A DNA stretch of 64,000 nt from Anaerolineales bacterium (GCA_023382595.1 JAHDWB010000001.1:1426001-1490000), one strand, 5' to 3'. Shown: positions 45,683 to 54,984, numbered from the stretch's first letter. A program made the numbers and translations. Notes: generated by a model from the letters alone, not told the origin.

Positions 45683-47485
45683 TTACAACTTGCAGTAGCG
45701 GTCCACGCGCTTGCCGATGATGGCGAGGCTGTCTGCCCAGAATTTCTTGGTGCGGATGTTGATGCCGAACTTGTCGGCGAGTTCCGCGGCGGGCGCTTCG
45801 CCCGTGGAGGCGAGCAGTTCCTTGTAAGCAGGCACGAATTCCGCGCCGCGCTTCTGGTAGATGGCATACAAGCCCGTGGCGAAGAGCAGTCCGAAGGCAT
45901 ACGGATAGTTGTAGAACGAGAAGCCGGCGGAGTAGTAGTGCGGCTTCCACGTCCACATGTATTTCTGGAGGAATTTCTCGTCCAGACCGTCGCCGTAGGT
46001 GGCTTTCTGCGCGCGTTCCATGATGTCGTTGATCTCGTCAGCGGCGAGTTCGGCTTTGGCACGGCGTTCGAAGACTTCCTTCTCGAACAGGTAGCGCGAG
46101 TAAATGTCCACCACCACCTGTGAGGCATTGTTCAACTGCGCTTCGAGAATGGCAAGCACTTCCTGCTTGTCGGTGGTCTGTTCGAGGGCGGCTTCGGTGG
46201 CGATGGTCTCGCACATGATCGAAGCGGTTTCCGCGAGGGTCATCGGTGTTTGCTGTTGGAGCGGGGTCTTGTCTGCCTGATAGGCGCATTCATTGTGGAA
46301 GGCGTGACCAAGCTCATGTGCCAGCGTGCTGACCTGATCGAACGAGCCGTCGAAATTGGCTAGGATGCGGCTTTCCTTTACTCCGTCCAAGCCCATGCAG
46401 AACGCGCCTCCGCGTTTGCCTTCGCGTTGTTCGCCGTCGATCCAGTTGCTGTCGAAGGCGCGCCGGGCAAAGGCGCCGAGATCGGGCGAGAACTTGTTGA
46501 AGTTCTCCACGATGAAATCGCGCGCTTCATTCCACGAATAGACCTTGTCGGTCTTGCCCATCGGAGCGAAGAGGTCCCACCAGGCGAGTTTTTTCTTGCC
46601 AAGCAGTTTTGCCTTGTGCTTGAAATAGCGGCGGAACATGGGGAAGGAATCCTTCATCGCGCCGAGCATGGCTTCGAGCGTGGCGCGGTCCATGCGGGCG
46701 GAATCGATGGAGGCGTGAAGGTTATCTTCGCGTCCGCGTTTCTTGTCGAGCACGAGCGTTTCGCCCTTGACGCCGTTCAGACAGGCGGCGAGGGTTTCCT
46801 GCACGCCCTCCCAGGCTTTGTTCTCGGCTTCATATCCGCGGCGGCGGGTGGCTTCGTCGGGGTGCGAGCGCAGGTTGATGAGCGCGGGCATCGGCATCTT
46901 TTGGGACTTGCCGTCGAGTTCAAAGTCCACGGTCATTTGGGATGTGATCGTCCCCTGCAGTTTGCCGAAGGCGTTTCCGCCGCTGAGCGTCAATTCGGCG
47001 GCGACGGCTTCCTCGGCTTCGCTCATCAGATATTTGGATTGTTCCGCCGCTTCGAGCAGGATGAACTCGTGCGCCTTGGCGGCAGGATTGGTCTTCACTG
47101 CTTTTTTGATGGCGGCTTTACCAAGTTTGCCCGCCCAAGCGGTGAAGCGGGTATTGAGCATACTGGTCTGCACGTTCATCTGCTCAAACTCGGAGAGGAT
47201 GCGCATGGCTTCCTTGTTGCGCGAGTCGGTGGAGATGTATGAGTAGACGAAAGGTCCAATGGTGCCGGACAACTCAAAGAGGGCGTTGAAGCGTTCCACG
47301 GATTCGCCGAGGATCTTGCCGAGTTTCTTCGGGTCGGTTTTTGAATCTGCTTTGGCGGCTTTCTTGAAGAAGGCATCTAGTTCATCGAGCTGTTTTTTGA
47401 AGGTCTTGATGGCGGTCTTGAACTGTTTTGAATCAAGCGAGGGATAGACGTTGGTCAGGTCCCAGCGGGGTGCGGAAACGGTCAT
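45683..47485 (-). CDS. pepF: Oligoendopeptidase F family metallopeptidase (M3B)
   Basis: 600 residues from the ATG behind AAGGAG; the upstream in-frame extension lacks a start signal. The zinc motif HELGHAFHNE is near residue 390, with the third ligand Glu in ETASIMCETIATEAAL. The C-terminal segment PHYYSAGFSFYNYPYAFGLLFA is typical for the family and holds the Tyr/His substrate residues. It cleaves short peptides (about 7-17 residues) in the cytoplasm for amino-acid recycling. Its Lys-rich N-terminal domain is normal for PepF. Monocistronic. Confidence 0.93.
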   Translation of the reverse strand: MTVSAPRWDLTNVYPSLDSKQFKTAIKTFKKQLDELDAFFKKAAKADSKTDPKKLGKILGESVERFNALFELSGTIGPFVYSYISTDSRNKEAMRILSEFEQMNVQTSMLNTRFTAWAGKLGKAAIKKAVKTNPAAKAHEFILLEAAEQSKYLMSEAEEAVAAELTLSGGNAFGKLQGTITSQMTVDFELDGKSQKMPMPALINLRSHPDEATRRRGYEAENKAWEGVQETLAACLNGVKGETLVLDKKRGREDNLHASIDSARMDRATLEAMLGAMKDSFPMFRRYFKHKAKLLGKKKLAWWDLFAPMGKTDKVYSWNEARDFIVENFNKFSPDLGAFARRAFDSNWIDGEQREGKRGGAFCMGLDGVKESRILANFDGSFDQVSTLAHELGHAFHNECAYQADKTPLQQQTPMTLAETASIMCETIATEAALEQTTDKQEVLAILEAQLNNASQVVVDIYSRYLFEKEVFERRAKAELAADEINDIMERAQKATYGDGLDEKFLQKYMWTWKPHYYSAGFSFYNYPYAFGLLFATGLYAIYQKRGAEFVPAYKELLASTGEAPAAELADKFGINIRTKKFWADSLAIIGKRVDRYCKL

Positions 47486-47604
47486 TTGGATTCTCCTTGA
47501 TGATGATGGGGTAAGTATATCAAAGCAGGGGCGTTGTATGTGAAACTTTTCGGGTGTTTTTTTCGTCATTTTGGAGTACAGTTAAGCCCGAATTGGAGGC
47601 ATTT

Positions 47605-48078
47605 ATGAAACAGGATAAATTTCTGACAGGTATTCTGATCGGCATTGGCGTGCTCATCCTGCTGGCGTTGGGTTTATTCTTTACGCGGCAGGATAAACGC
47701 GATTATGTCGCGGAGACGACACCCGAGGGCGTGGTGCATAATTATGTGCTGGCGGTGTTGAACAGGGATTACCAGAAGGCGTATGAATATCTCGCCGATC
47801 TCGAACACAAACCAACCTATGAAGCGTTCCGCCGCTCTTTTTTCAATGGCATGGTCAACCCCGGTGATGTGGGTGTGGACGTCGGCTCGGCTGACATTCA
47901 CGATGACGAGGCGGTTGTTTCGCTTTCCATCTATTATCCAAATACCGATCCGTTCTCCAGCCGTTATTCAAGTTCCGATCGCGCTTTATTGGTTCAGCAG
48001 AACGGCATGTGGAAGTTAAGTTCCATGCCGTACAACTTCTGGGACTTTAGCTGGTATCAGGAACCGTATAAGCCTTAA
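47605..48078 (+). CDS. Membrane-anchored NTF2/DUF4878-like protein
   Basis: 157 residues from the ATG behind GGAGG. A membrane segment (residues 8-28, GILIGIGVLILLALGLFF) is followed by a domain resembling DUF4878/NTF2-like folds: TPEGVVHNYVLAVLNRDYQKAYEYLADL and WKLSSMPYNFWDFSW. The domain should lie outside the membrane. The function is unknown. A short palindrome separates it from the next membrane protein gene. Confidence 0.7.
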   Translation: MKQDKFLTGILIGIGVLILLALGLFFTRQDKRDYVAETTPEGVVHNYVLAVLNRDYQKAYEYLADLEHKPTYEAFRRSFFNGMVNPGDVGVDVGSADIHDDEAVVSLSIYYPNTDPFSSRYSSSDRALLVQQNGMWKLSSMPYNFWDFSWYQEPYKP

Positions 48079-48083
48079 TTTCA

Positions 48084-48110
48084 TGTCATTGCGAAAAGTT
48101 CGCAATGACA
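48084..48110 (+). repeat. TGTCATTGCGAA palindrome
   Basis: A perfect 12-bp stem TGTCATTGCGAA-AAG-TTCGCAATGACA. It resembles the TGTCATTGCGAG family of dispersed repeats known from Chloroflexota and other bacteria. It begins six bases after the preceding stop and ends 12 bases before the start chosen for the next gene. No U-tract. Confidence 0.7.
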
Positions 48111-48122
48111 GAAAGTGACCTT

Positions 48123-50039
48123 ATGAAAACCATTCGCCGTCTTTACTTTTATGCCGTTGCCTTTATCAGTGTCGAAGTGGTGCTATGGGGCATGATCGGC
48201 TTGCTCCGTTCGGTGTTCAACGCCCGGCAGGTCGTGGACAGCGCATCCACATTGGCACAGGCACTGGCGCTGATCCTCGTCGGCGTGCCGATCTTCCTCG
48301 TTCACTGGCTGTGGGCACAGCGCACATCCGCGCAGGATGATGAAGAGAAAACATCCTCTGTCCGCGCTGTCTTTTTATATGGCATCCTGCTCGGTACGCT
48401 CATCCCGGTTGTGCAAAATACACTCGCATTGGTCGACCGCATCTTCCTCTCCGCGGCAGACCTCTTCACCACCCGTGCCATCGTCGGCGGCTCGCAAACG
48501 TGGAGCGACAACCTCATCGCCATCGTCATCAACCTGCTCATCGCCGCATATTTCTGGAACATCCTCAAAGGCGAATGGCGCACGCTTAGTGAAACTGAAA
48601 ACTATGCGGAGATCCGCCGCATCTATCGGTTCATCTGGATGCTTTACGGTCTGCTGATGACGGTCTATGGCGCGCAGCAGGCATTGAACTACGCCTTCAC
48701 GTTATCCATCAGTGTAGTCCTTGGATCGGTCGGACGGGAGACTGTGGTCAATGCGATCGCGCTGCTCGTGATCGGAACGCCGATCTGGATCTATGCCTGG
48801 CGCATCCTTCAGGACGGGTTGGCTGATCCCTCCGAACGGGAGTCTTATCTCCGCCTCGGCATTCTCTATCTGCTTTCGCTTGGCGGCGTGGTGATCGTGC
48901 TCACCGCGGGCGGAAACCTGATCTATATGATCCTGATCCAGCTTCTCGGCGAGAATAAACCCTGGGTGGAATTTTTACAGGATATCGGCGGTCCGATCTC
49001 CATTGGCTTGCCGTTCGCTGTCATCTGGGCATACTTTGGGAAGTGGCTCAACCAGCAATTCGTATTCGATGAAAATGCGCCTCGCCGTGCTGGGAAACAA
49101 AGGCTTTATTTCTATATCCTCTCCCTCATTGGTCTTGCGGCAACATTCTTTGCAGCCGCAGCCTTGCTTTCAGTGGTTGTGGACCTGCTGACCGAAAGAG
49201 CCTATCTGGGGAGCGGCGGGTTTCGGACTCAGATCTCCAGTGCATTGGCATTTCTGGCGGCGGGACTTCCCCTCTGGCTGGTGACATGGCGCCCGATGCA
49301 AACGCAGGCATTGGCGGAATCCGATGAGGGCGATCATGCCCGGCGGTCGGTGATCCGCAAAACGTATTTGTACATCGTGTTATTTGCTGCGGTCATCGGC
49401 GGGATGATATGGGCGGGCTGGTTGATCTTCCTGCTGATCAATGCCGCGCTTGGCGGTGCTGCAGATAATATTGTTAATTCCGTTCTGAACACCTTCCAGG
49501 TGCTGGTGCTCTTCGTTGTGCTGCTGCTCTATCATCTCTCCGCACTGCGAAAGGACAGCGCAGCCCGCGCCGATGCCCTGGAAGAGAAGCAGTCCCAATT
49601 CCATGTGTTGGTCTTTGACCATGATGGAAAATTCGGCGAGGCTGTCAGAGCCGTGTTTGCCAAGCGCGCGCCGAAACTGCAATTGACGGTGGTCGATGCT
49701 GGTGAAAAACTTGCAAAGGATGTACAGGCGGATGCGATCATCCTGCCTGCGTCGCTGGCGGTGGATCTGCCGAAAAATGTCGAGGCGTGGATCCGCTCCT
49801 TTAACGGGAACAGGCTTATCGTCAATGATGAGGCGGCGGGCGTGTTCTGGATGAATGATTTTGGGCAGGCGGCTGATTCCGCGAAGTCCATTGCAGAAGG
49901 ACAGGAACTCCGCCCGCAATCTCCAAAACGGATCACGCCGGTGTGGGCGTACGTTGCCTATGTATTTGCGGCGTTGTTCGCGTGTCAATTGTTGTTCATG
50001 TTGACGATGCTGGGTGTTTCGATGGTGACAGGGTTCTAA
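48123..50039 (+). CDS. Multi-span DUF5671-type membrane protein with C-terminal receiver-like domain
   Basis: 638 residues from MKTIRRL; an ATG 18 bases upstream lies inside the palindrome and is less likely. Residues 1-480 contain four similar units of three membrane spans, each opening like RLYFYAVAFISVEVVLWG or RLYFYILSLIGLAATFFA and followed by a loop with PIWIYAWR- or PLWLVTWR-like turns (DUF5671 pattern). Residues 493-610 are soluble and resemble a response-regulator or REC fold (FHVLVFDHDGKFGEAVRAVF, ADAIILPASL), though the phosphate-accepting Asp is not clear. A last membrane span ends the protein. The function is unknown. Confidence 0.7.
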   Translation: MKTIRRLYFYAVAFISVEVVLWGMIGLLRSVFNARQVVDSASTLAQALALILVGVPIFLVHWLWAQRTSAQDDEEKTSSVRAVFLYGILLGTLIPVVQNTLALVDRIFLSAADLFTTRAIVGGSQTWSDNLIAIVINLLIAAYFWNILKGEWRTLSETENYAEIRRIYRFIWMLYGLLMTVYGAQQALNYAFTLSISVVLGSVGRETVVNAIALLVIGTPIWIYAWRILQDGLADPSERESYLRLGILYLLSLGGVVIVLTAGGNLIYMILIQLLGENKPWVEFLQDIGGPISIGLPFAVIWAYFGKWLNQQFVFDENAPRRAGKQRLYFYILSLIGLAATFFAAAALLSVVVDLLTERAYLGSGGFRTQISSALAFLAAGLPLWLVTWRPMQTQALAESDEGDHARRSVIRKTYLYIVLFAAVIGGMIWAGWLIFLLINAALGGAADNIVNSVLNTFQVLVLFVVLLLYHLSALRKDSAARADALEEKQSQFHVLVFDHDGKFGEAVRAVFAKRAPKLQLTVVDAGEKLAKDVQADAIILPASLAVDLPKNVEAWIRSFNGNRLIVNDEAAGVFWMNDFGQAADSAKSIAEGQELRPQSPKRITPVWAYVAYVFAALFACQLLFMLTMLGVSMVTGF

Positions 50040-50043
50040 CATT

Positions 50044-50070
50044 GTAGGTCACGCTTAAAGCGTGACCTAC
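50044..50070 (+). repeat. GTAGGTCACGCTT palindrome
   Basis: A perfect 13-bp stem with a single-base loop, four bases after a stop codon and 56 before dnaN. It is of the GTAGGTCACGCTT...AAGCGTGACCTAC dispersed type and may stop transcription weakly (CTACTTTCGTCTTA follows). Confidence 0.7.
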
Positions 50071-50126
50071 TTTCGTCTTAATGATATACTTTTAAAAATC
50101 ATTCCACGAAACCGAGGGCGAACACC

Positions 50127-51260
50127 ATGAAAGTAACTGTCCTTCAAGAAAATCTTGCACGCGGTTTGGGCATTGTTTCACGCGCCGTCTCGCCGCGCAG
50201 CACCCTGCCTGTTTTATCGAATATTTTGATCGCAACCGATGAGGGGCGTTTGCGGCTTTCCGCCACCAATCTCGAGTTGGGTATCACTTGTTGGATCGCA
50301 GCACGGGTTGACGAGGAAGGCTCGACAACGGTTCCGGCACGCACATTTTCGGATCTGGTCAACACCCTGCCCGGAGATCAGGTGCAATTGACACTTGATC
50401 TGAAAACCCAGAACTTGCATTTAAAAGGCGGCACATCCAATAACGATATCAAGTGCATCGATGCACAGGAATTCCCGCCTTTGCCCACGCCCGAAATGGA
50501 TGGCGCTGTGCAATTGAACGTGGCGGATTTCAAGGAAATGATCCATCAGGTGGCATTTGCGGCTTCGACGGATGAAGCGCGTCCCGTGTTGATGGGCGTG
50601 TTGATGAATGTGGAAAAGGACAAGGTCACGATGGCGGCGGCGGACGGGTTCCGGCTTTCGGTGCGCAAAGCCCAGTTGTCTCAGGCGGTGCAACAGCCGA
50701 TCAATGTCATCATTCCCGCGCGAGCGTTGAATGAACTGGCGCGCGTCGCATCGGACGGCGAAGAGCCGATCTACATGGTTATCCCGAAGAATCGCGGACA
50801 GGTGCTCTTCCGTGTAAAGGATGTGGAAGTGGTGTCGCAGTTGATTGACGGGACCTTCCCGGATTATCACCAGATCATTCCGCGCAGTTACAAGTCACGC
50901 ACGCTCGTGTCTACGGCGGCATTGCTCAAAGCCTGCAAGCAGGCGGAGATTTTCGCCCGTGAGGGTTCGAATGTGGCGCGGCTGGACATCAAGCAGGCGA
51001 ACGGTGAGATGCAGCCCAGCGAAGTGGAAATTTCCGCCACATCCGAGGAAACTGGCAAGAATGAGACCATCGTCGAAGCGACCGTGGACGGTGGAAGTGT
51101 GTTGATCGCGTTCAATGTCAAGTTCTTGCGTGAGGCGCTGGAGGTCATCCGTACGCCGAACGTGGCGCTGGAAACCTCCGCATCGAATGCGCCCGGCGTG
51201 GTCCGCCCGGTTGGCGACGATGATTTTCTGCATGTTATTATGCCAATGCATTTGGGGTAG
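50127..51260 (+). CDS. dnaN: DNA polymerase III subunit beta (sliding clamp)
   Basis: 377 residues with the three similar clamp domains: MKVTVLQENLARGLGIVSRAVSPRSTLPVL, FKEMIHQVAFAASTDEARPVLMGVLMNV and VSTAALLKACKQAEIFAREG. The C-terminal HVIMPMHLG corresponds to the partner-binding MPMRL end. It forms a ring that holds the replicase on DNA. dnaA, recF and gyrB, its usual neighbours at an origin, are absent, and no DnaA-box cluster is seen, so this is not the origin. An extended -10 (TGATATACT, 50082-50090) lies upstream; GAGGG precedes the ATG. Confidence 0.95.
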   Translation: MKVTVLQENLARGLGIVSRAVSPRSTLPVLSNILIATDEGRLRLSATNLELGITCWIAARVDEEGSTTVPARTFSDLVNTLPGDQVQLTLDLKTQNLHLKGGTSNNDIKCIDAQEFPPLPTPEMDGAVQLNVADFKEMIHQVAFAASTDEARPVLMGVLMNVEKDKVTMAAADGFRLSVRKAQLSQAVQQPINVIIPARALNELARVASDGEEPIYMVIPKNRGQVLFRVKDVEVVSQLIDGTFPDYHQIIPRSYKSRTLVSTAALLKACKQAEIFAREGSNVARLDIKQANGEMQPSEVEISATSEETGKNETIVEATVDGGSVLIAFNVKFLREALEVIRTPNVALETSASNAPGVVRPVGDDDFLHVIMPMHLG

Positions 51261-51271
51261 AGGAGTAATTG

Positions 51272-51304
51272 AAAACCGCCAGAGCATTTTGCTCTGGCGG
51301 TTTT
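51272..51304. terminator. dnaN terminator (bidirectional)
   Basis: A perfect 14-bp stem AAAACCGCCAGAGC / GCTCTGGCGGTTTT with a 5-base loop between convergent genes. Confidence 0.88.
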
Positions 51305-51329
51305 GATTCCGGCACTGACTACAACACCT

Positions 51330-52124
51330 TCAAATTCTACCCGCTTCCTTTACCAGCCATGCCTCCACTTCGGGGATATTCTCATTCAGCCGCGCACCCG
51401 CCACAACAGGGAGCCAGCGCAGGTATTCGTCCTCGCCGCCGGGGCGCAGACGGAAGTAATGATTCAAATAAGCGGAGTGAAATACTTTCACAAACACCTT
51501 CAACATCGCATTCGGTATCTGCGAACTTGCCGCCGCCCCGAGGGTGATAATGCTCGTACGCGCCACATCAGCCAACGGGTTGCCGCGTGAAGCGTCGATC
51601 CAGTCGATGATGGTCGAGTCATTTTCAGAGACCAGCACATTGGCGGGGTGAAAATCCCCGTGACAGACCCGGTCACCATCGGGCAGGGATTCGAGCGAGT
51701 CCAGCAGTTTCGGCTTCAGGTAGACGGGAAGCGCCTTCGCATCCTTGATCTTGTTTTGCAATTTCCGGCGCTGCAGGGGAACATCCGCATCAAAGATGCA
51801 GGCATGCATTTGAGCATGGAGTTCGGCAAGCATCTTTCCGAGTTGAAGCACCTGCCACGGCTTTTTCTGAAACATCTCCAGCATGGATATGCCTGTCACC
51901 CGTTCATAGATCAAGCCGTTCCGTCCGTGCGTTTGGACGATTTCACGCACCGCGGGCGTTTTCACCCCGCTGGCATGGACAGCACGCGCGATCCTTTGTT
52001 CGTATTGGATGTCTTCGAGGCTGAACCAATTATGGAAGAGTTTGAGGACGGTTCCGTTCTCCCATTCATGGATGTCGGCAGTCCGTCCGCGGGCGAAGGG
52101 CTGATCAATGGAAATTTCTTTCAT
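51330..52124 (-). CDS. Aminoglycoside phosphotransferase (APH)-fold kinase
   Basis: 264 residues. Kinase motifs: HGDFHPANVL (catalytic loop, about residues 155-164), IIDWIDASRGNPLADVAR (metal-binding Asp, about 171-188) and a Gly-rich ATP loop near FARGRTADIHEW with the Lys in TVLKLF. APH-fold enzymes phosphorylate small molecules such as aminoglycosides, choline or sugars; no substrate can be inferred and resistance should not be assumed. A GGAG-type site lies before the ATG. Confidence 0.85.
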   Translation of the reverse strand: MKEISIDQPFARGRTADIHEWENGTVLKLFHNWFSLEDIQYEQRIARAVHASGVKTPAVREIVQTHGRNGLIYERVTGISMLEMFQKKPWQVLQLGKMLAELHAQMHACIFDADVPLQRRKLQNKIKDAKALPVYLKPKLLDSLESLPDGDRVCHGDFHPANVLVSENDSTIIDWIDASRGNPLADVARTSIITLGAAASSQIPNAMLKVFVKVFHSAYLNHYFRLRPGGEDEYLRWLPVVAGARLNENIPEVEAWLVKEAGRI

Positions 52125-52226
52125 GGCGTCTCCTTTGGCGAAGGAGGTTCAAATTATGGCATCCGCCATTGCAGGTCAGGATGGAATTCTGCAAAGGAAA
52201 GTTTGCATCATTCTCTTCCTCGCCAT

Positions 52227-52445
52227 TTATTTCTCTTCGGGCTCAGCGGATTTTTCAGCCGGCGTTGCCCCTGTCGAGGTCTCCTCTGTGGATGATTCGA
52301 CCTGCGCTTCATCCTGCGCCTTGGTCAGGTTCCCGCTCTGCTGATTGTTCTTTTTCTGCTGTTTAAGCCTTAACTTCTCATCCTTCTTGCGTTTCTTAGC
52401 CAGTTCTTTCTGTCGTTTCTCGTATTGATAATTTACTTTAGCCAA
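52227..52445 (-). CDS. Small charged protein (basic N-terminus, acidic tail)
   Basis: 72 residues. Residues 1-32 are almost entirely helical and basic (opening MAKVNYQYEKRQKELAKKRK), a stretch I recall from small hypothetical proteins of other phyla; residues 36-72 are Glu/Ser/Thr-rich and disordered. The N-terminus could bind nucleic acid or ribosomes. AAAGGATG lies before the start. The function is unknown. Confidence 0.68.
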   Translation of the reverse strand: MAKVNYQYEKRQKELAKKRKKDEKLRLKQQKKNNQQSGNLTKAQDEAQVESSTEETSTGATPAEKSAEPEEK

Positions 52446-52549
52446 TTTAACATCCTTTCTGGGCGGGAGTGATTTCCATCATTATAGCCCGATAAGCCCC
52501 ATTTGCACAAAACAAGCCATGCGTATACAGGTCACGGCTTTTTTCTATG

Positions 52550-53383
52550 CTACTCGATATGCCGCACTTCGCCGCCGACAGTCACGCTCTCACCCGCCTT
52601 GGGCGTAAATGAGACCGTCAGACGTGAAGGCACGCTCATATCCTCGCCCTGCAAAATCGTAAACGTGGACGCTCCGTTCCAGCCAATATCGCGCAGATAA
52701 CCCGCCAGCGCCGCAGCGGCGGCTCCAGTGGCGGGATCTTCGTAAACTCCGCCTGATGCAAAAGCATTGCGTGAATGGAACACGTCATCGGATTCATTCC
52801 ACAGCAAACTGATCGTGACAAGTCCCTGCTCATTCATCAGCGCGCGGACTTCCTCGAACGGATACGACATCTCCGCCAGGGTCTTGCGCTCCTTGAGAAA
52901 GATGATCAGATGTTTTGCTCCCGCTCCCGCCAAACGGACGGGGAAGCGGGAATCAAGCTGTCCATTTGTCAGATTGAACGCCGCCAAAACCTTGTCCGCA
53001 TACTCCTGCGGCGCATCTTCCGACCATGTGGCTGGTGACTGCAACGTAGCGGACATCCCGCCCGATGTCTTTTCCGAGCGCACGCTGATCTGGCTGTCGT
53101 TCAGGTGCAGTTGATACATCCCTTCGCCGAAGCGTTCGCCGAGCGCCGCTCCCAACGCGATGGTGGCGTGACCGCAAAAAGGGACTTCCATTTCGGGCGC
53201 GAAATAACGCACGCGCCAACCATCCGCCTGCTTTACCAAAAATGCCGTCTCCGAATAGCCGACTTCCTTCGCGATGGCAAGCATTTCAGTTTCGGCGGGC
53301 ATCTCATCATAGAACGCCACGCCTGCCGGGTTGCCGCCTTGTCCATTGTGGGAAAAGGCGGCGAGTCTTAATACTTTTGTCAT
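52550..53383 (-). CDS. PhzF family isomerase-like protein
   Basis: 277 residues, GGAGG before the ATG. Two similar diaminopimelate-epimerase-type halves. Landmarks: GGNPAGVAFYDE (residues 17-28), GYSETAFLVK with the catalytic Glu near 46, RYFAPEMEVPFCGHATIALG and the second-half EDPATGAAAAALAGYL. PhzF proteins isomerise or epimerise small molecules; most family members are not in phenazine pathways and no phenazine genes are present here. Monocistronic, after a terminator-separated gene. Confidence 0.9.
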   Translation of the reverse strand: MTKVLRLAAFSHNGQGGNPAGVAFYDEMPAETEMLAIAKEVGYSETAFLVKQADGWRVRYFAPEMEVPFCGHATIALGAALGERFGEGMYQLHLNDSQISVRSEKTSGGMSATLQSPATWSEDAPQEYADKVLAAFNLTNGQLDSRFPVRLAGAGAKHLIIFLKERKTLAEMSYPFEEVRALMNEQGLVTISLLWNESDDVFHSRNAFASGGVYEDPATGAAAAALAGYLRDIGWNGASTFTILQGEDMSVPSRLTVSFTPKAGESVTVGGEVRHIE

Positions 53384-53404
53384 TACATACCTCCAAAATT
53401 ATTC

Positions 53405-53436
53405 AAAAATAAACCGCATCGTTTCAGACGCGGTTT
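53405..53436 (-). terminator. Terminator of the gene at 53454
   Basis: AAACCGC pairs with GCGGTTT (7 bp plus partial inner pairs); on the minus strand ATTTTTGAAT follows. Confidence 0.65.
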
Positions 53437-53453
53437 GCATGTATTTCGTTCCT

Positions 53454-54113
53454 TTAGCGCGGAAGTTTGGTCAGCCGCAGCATGAGGGCGGTGGCGGGGT
53501 CGATTAACGCCTTGCCCATTGGGTCTTGTGAAAGGACATTGAAGCCGCCTTCCCCAAAGTGCAGCCCGCTTGGGGTCAGCATGTTCAAGCGGACATTGCC
53601 ATTCGTCGGCGGGGCAGGACGCGCCTTGTCCCACGGACCGATCTTCTCGGCGACCATTTGCCCCGCCTTGAGCAGGGCATCGATCTCTGCATCAAGAGAA
53701 TTGTCAGGGTGCTGCCAGATGGTGGCAGCACCAGTGAAGTTGACGTAGTAGGCATTGAAATCGGTGTAGGCGGCGACGATATCCGCGCCTTTTTCCATGC
53801 CGACTTCGATCACCACGCCATAGGCGATCTTGGCTTTATCTGCAGGCGGATTCACGCCCAGCGAACGCAAAAAGTGCCACGCCTGCAAGTAGTGACGCGG
53901 CTCCAGATCGGACAGGTCGGTAATTCTTTGCAGGGTTGCAATGGCGGCATTTTTATCTTTCTTATCGAGTTGATTTCTTGCTTCGATAAATAATGTCCAG
54001 GGTTCGCCTGTGGCAGTTTCCCCTTCAGGCCACTTGGACATGGGCATATCGCCAAACAGAGTATCACGCAGGGTTGGTTTGGGGTCTTCCTTTTTCTTGA
54101 ATAAATTGAACAT
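53454..54113 (-). CDS. Conserved protein of unknown function
   Basis: 219 residues from the ATG with GAGGAAA seven bases upstream; an extension to an upstream ATG would add a membrane-like segment but lacks a ribosome site. After a basic MFNLFKKKEDPK start, residues 40-90 form TPR-like helices (FIEARNQLDKKDKNAAIATLQRITD), and residues 100-200 form an alpha/beta domain with IAYGVVIEVGMEKGADIVAAY, FTGAATIW and GPWDKARPAPPTNGNVRLN. I do not recognise the family. No signal peptide. Confidence 0.68.
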   Translation of the reverse strand: MFNLFKKKEDPKPTLRDTLFGDMPMSKWPEGETATGEPWTLFIEARNQLDKKDKNAAIATLQRITDLSDLEPRHYLQAWHFLRSLGVNPPADKAKIAYGVVIEVGMEKGADIVAAYTDFNAYYVNFTGAATIWQHPDNSLDAEIDALLKAGQMVAEKIGPWDKARPAPPTNGNVRLNMLTPSGLHFGEGGFNVLSQDPMGKALIDPATALMLRLTKLPR

Positions 54114-54210
54114 GGATTTCCTCACTTGGTTGAATGATGTGAAAATTATAAATACGATAACCCCAAAACTCCAGAAAAATTTCGTCACCCACTGGTACTA
54201 AAAAATCTGG

Positions 54211-54249
54211 ACAAAAAACAACCGCATCTTACAAGGATGCGGTTGTTTT
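54211..54249 (-). terminator. sdh operon terminator
   Basis: A perfect 14-bp stem (54215-54228 with 54236-54249) with a 7-base loop; TTTTTTGT continues on the minus strand after sdhB. Confidence 0.92.
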
Positions 54250-54276
54250 GCTAATCGCTAATTACTGAATGCCGTT

Positions 54277-54984
54277 CTAATCCAACTTCCCGGTGATCAT
54301 CGCCATCTTCACCTCGCCGATGGCGCGCGTGATCTTGATCTCGCGCGGACAGGCTTCGGTGCAGGAATATGCGGTATGACAGCGCGCCACGCCGTCCGTC
54401 TCTGCAAGGATCTGCAGGCGTTCGCCCGCGGCTTCGTCGCGGCTGTCGAAGATGAAGCGGTGCGCGGTCACGATCGCGGCGGGACCATAATACTCACCGT
54501 TCGCCCAATAGGATGGGCAGGAGGTGGTACACGCGGCGCACAAAATACATTTGGTCGATTCGTCGAAGCGCGCGCGGTCTTCGGGACTTTGCAAACGTTC
54601 GCGTCCGCCTTCAGGCAGCGGACTGTCGTTGATGAAATAGGGCAGCACCTTCTTGTAATTGTCGAAGAACGGCTCCATATCCACGATCAAGTCCTTGGCG
54701 ATCTTCAAGCCAAGCAACGGCTCGACGGTGATATTTTCGCCCACGTCACGGATCAACACCTTGCACGCCAGCATATTGCGCCCGTTGATGCGCATCGCAT
54801 CCGAACCGCACACGCCGTGCGCGCACGAACGGCGAAACGAGAGCGTGCCGTCTTCCTTGCCCTTGATGTACTCGAGCACATCCAGCACGCGGTCATTCGG
54901 ATCGGCTTCCACCTTGTAGGTCACATAATTGCCGCGCTGGTCCTTCTCGGGGTTGTAACGGAAAATTTTGATGGTAACTTCCAT
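54277..54984 (-). CDS. sdhB: Succinate dehydrogenase iron-sulfur subunit
   Basis: 235 residues. The N-terminal ferredoxin domain has SCAHGVCGSDAMRINGRN and a further Cys in MLACK for the [2Fe-2S] centre; the C-terminal domain has CILCAACTTSCP and YSCTEACPREIK for the [4Fe-4S] and [3Fe-4S] centres. It carries electrons from the flavoprotein to the quinone site. Last gene of sdhCDAB; AGGAG precedes the ATG. The 90 bases before it contain a palindromic repeat. Confidence 0.96.
   Translation of the reverse strand: MEVTIKIFRYNPEKDQRGNYVTYKVEADPNDRVLDVLEYIKGKEDGTLSFRRSCAHGVCGSDAMRINGRNMLACKVLIRDVGENITVEPLLGLKIAKDLIVDMEPFFDNYKKVLPYFINDSPLPEGGRERLQSPEDRARFDESTKCILCAACTTSCPSYWANGEYYGPAAIVTAHRFIFDSRDEAAGERLQILAETDGVARCHTAYSCTEACPREIKITRAIGEVKMAMITGKLD

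Noticed and set aside
50044-50126. Replication origin next to dnaN
   Set aside because: No dnaA, no cluster of DnaA boxes and no AT-rich unwinding region; the palindrome here is of a dispersed type.
51330-52124. Aminoglycoside resistance gene
   Set aside because: The APH fold is used by many kinases, and there is no resistance context or mobile element.
52550-53383. Phenazine biosynthesis locus
   Set aside because: A lone PhzF homologue without any other phz gene; most PhzF proteins have other roles.
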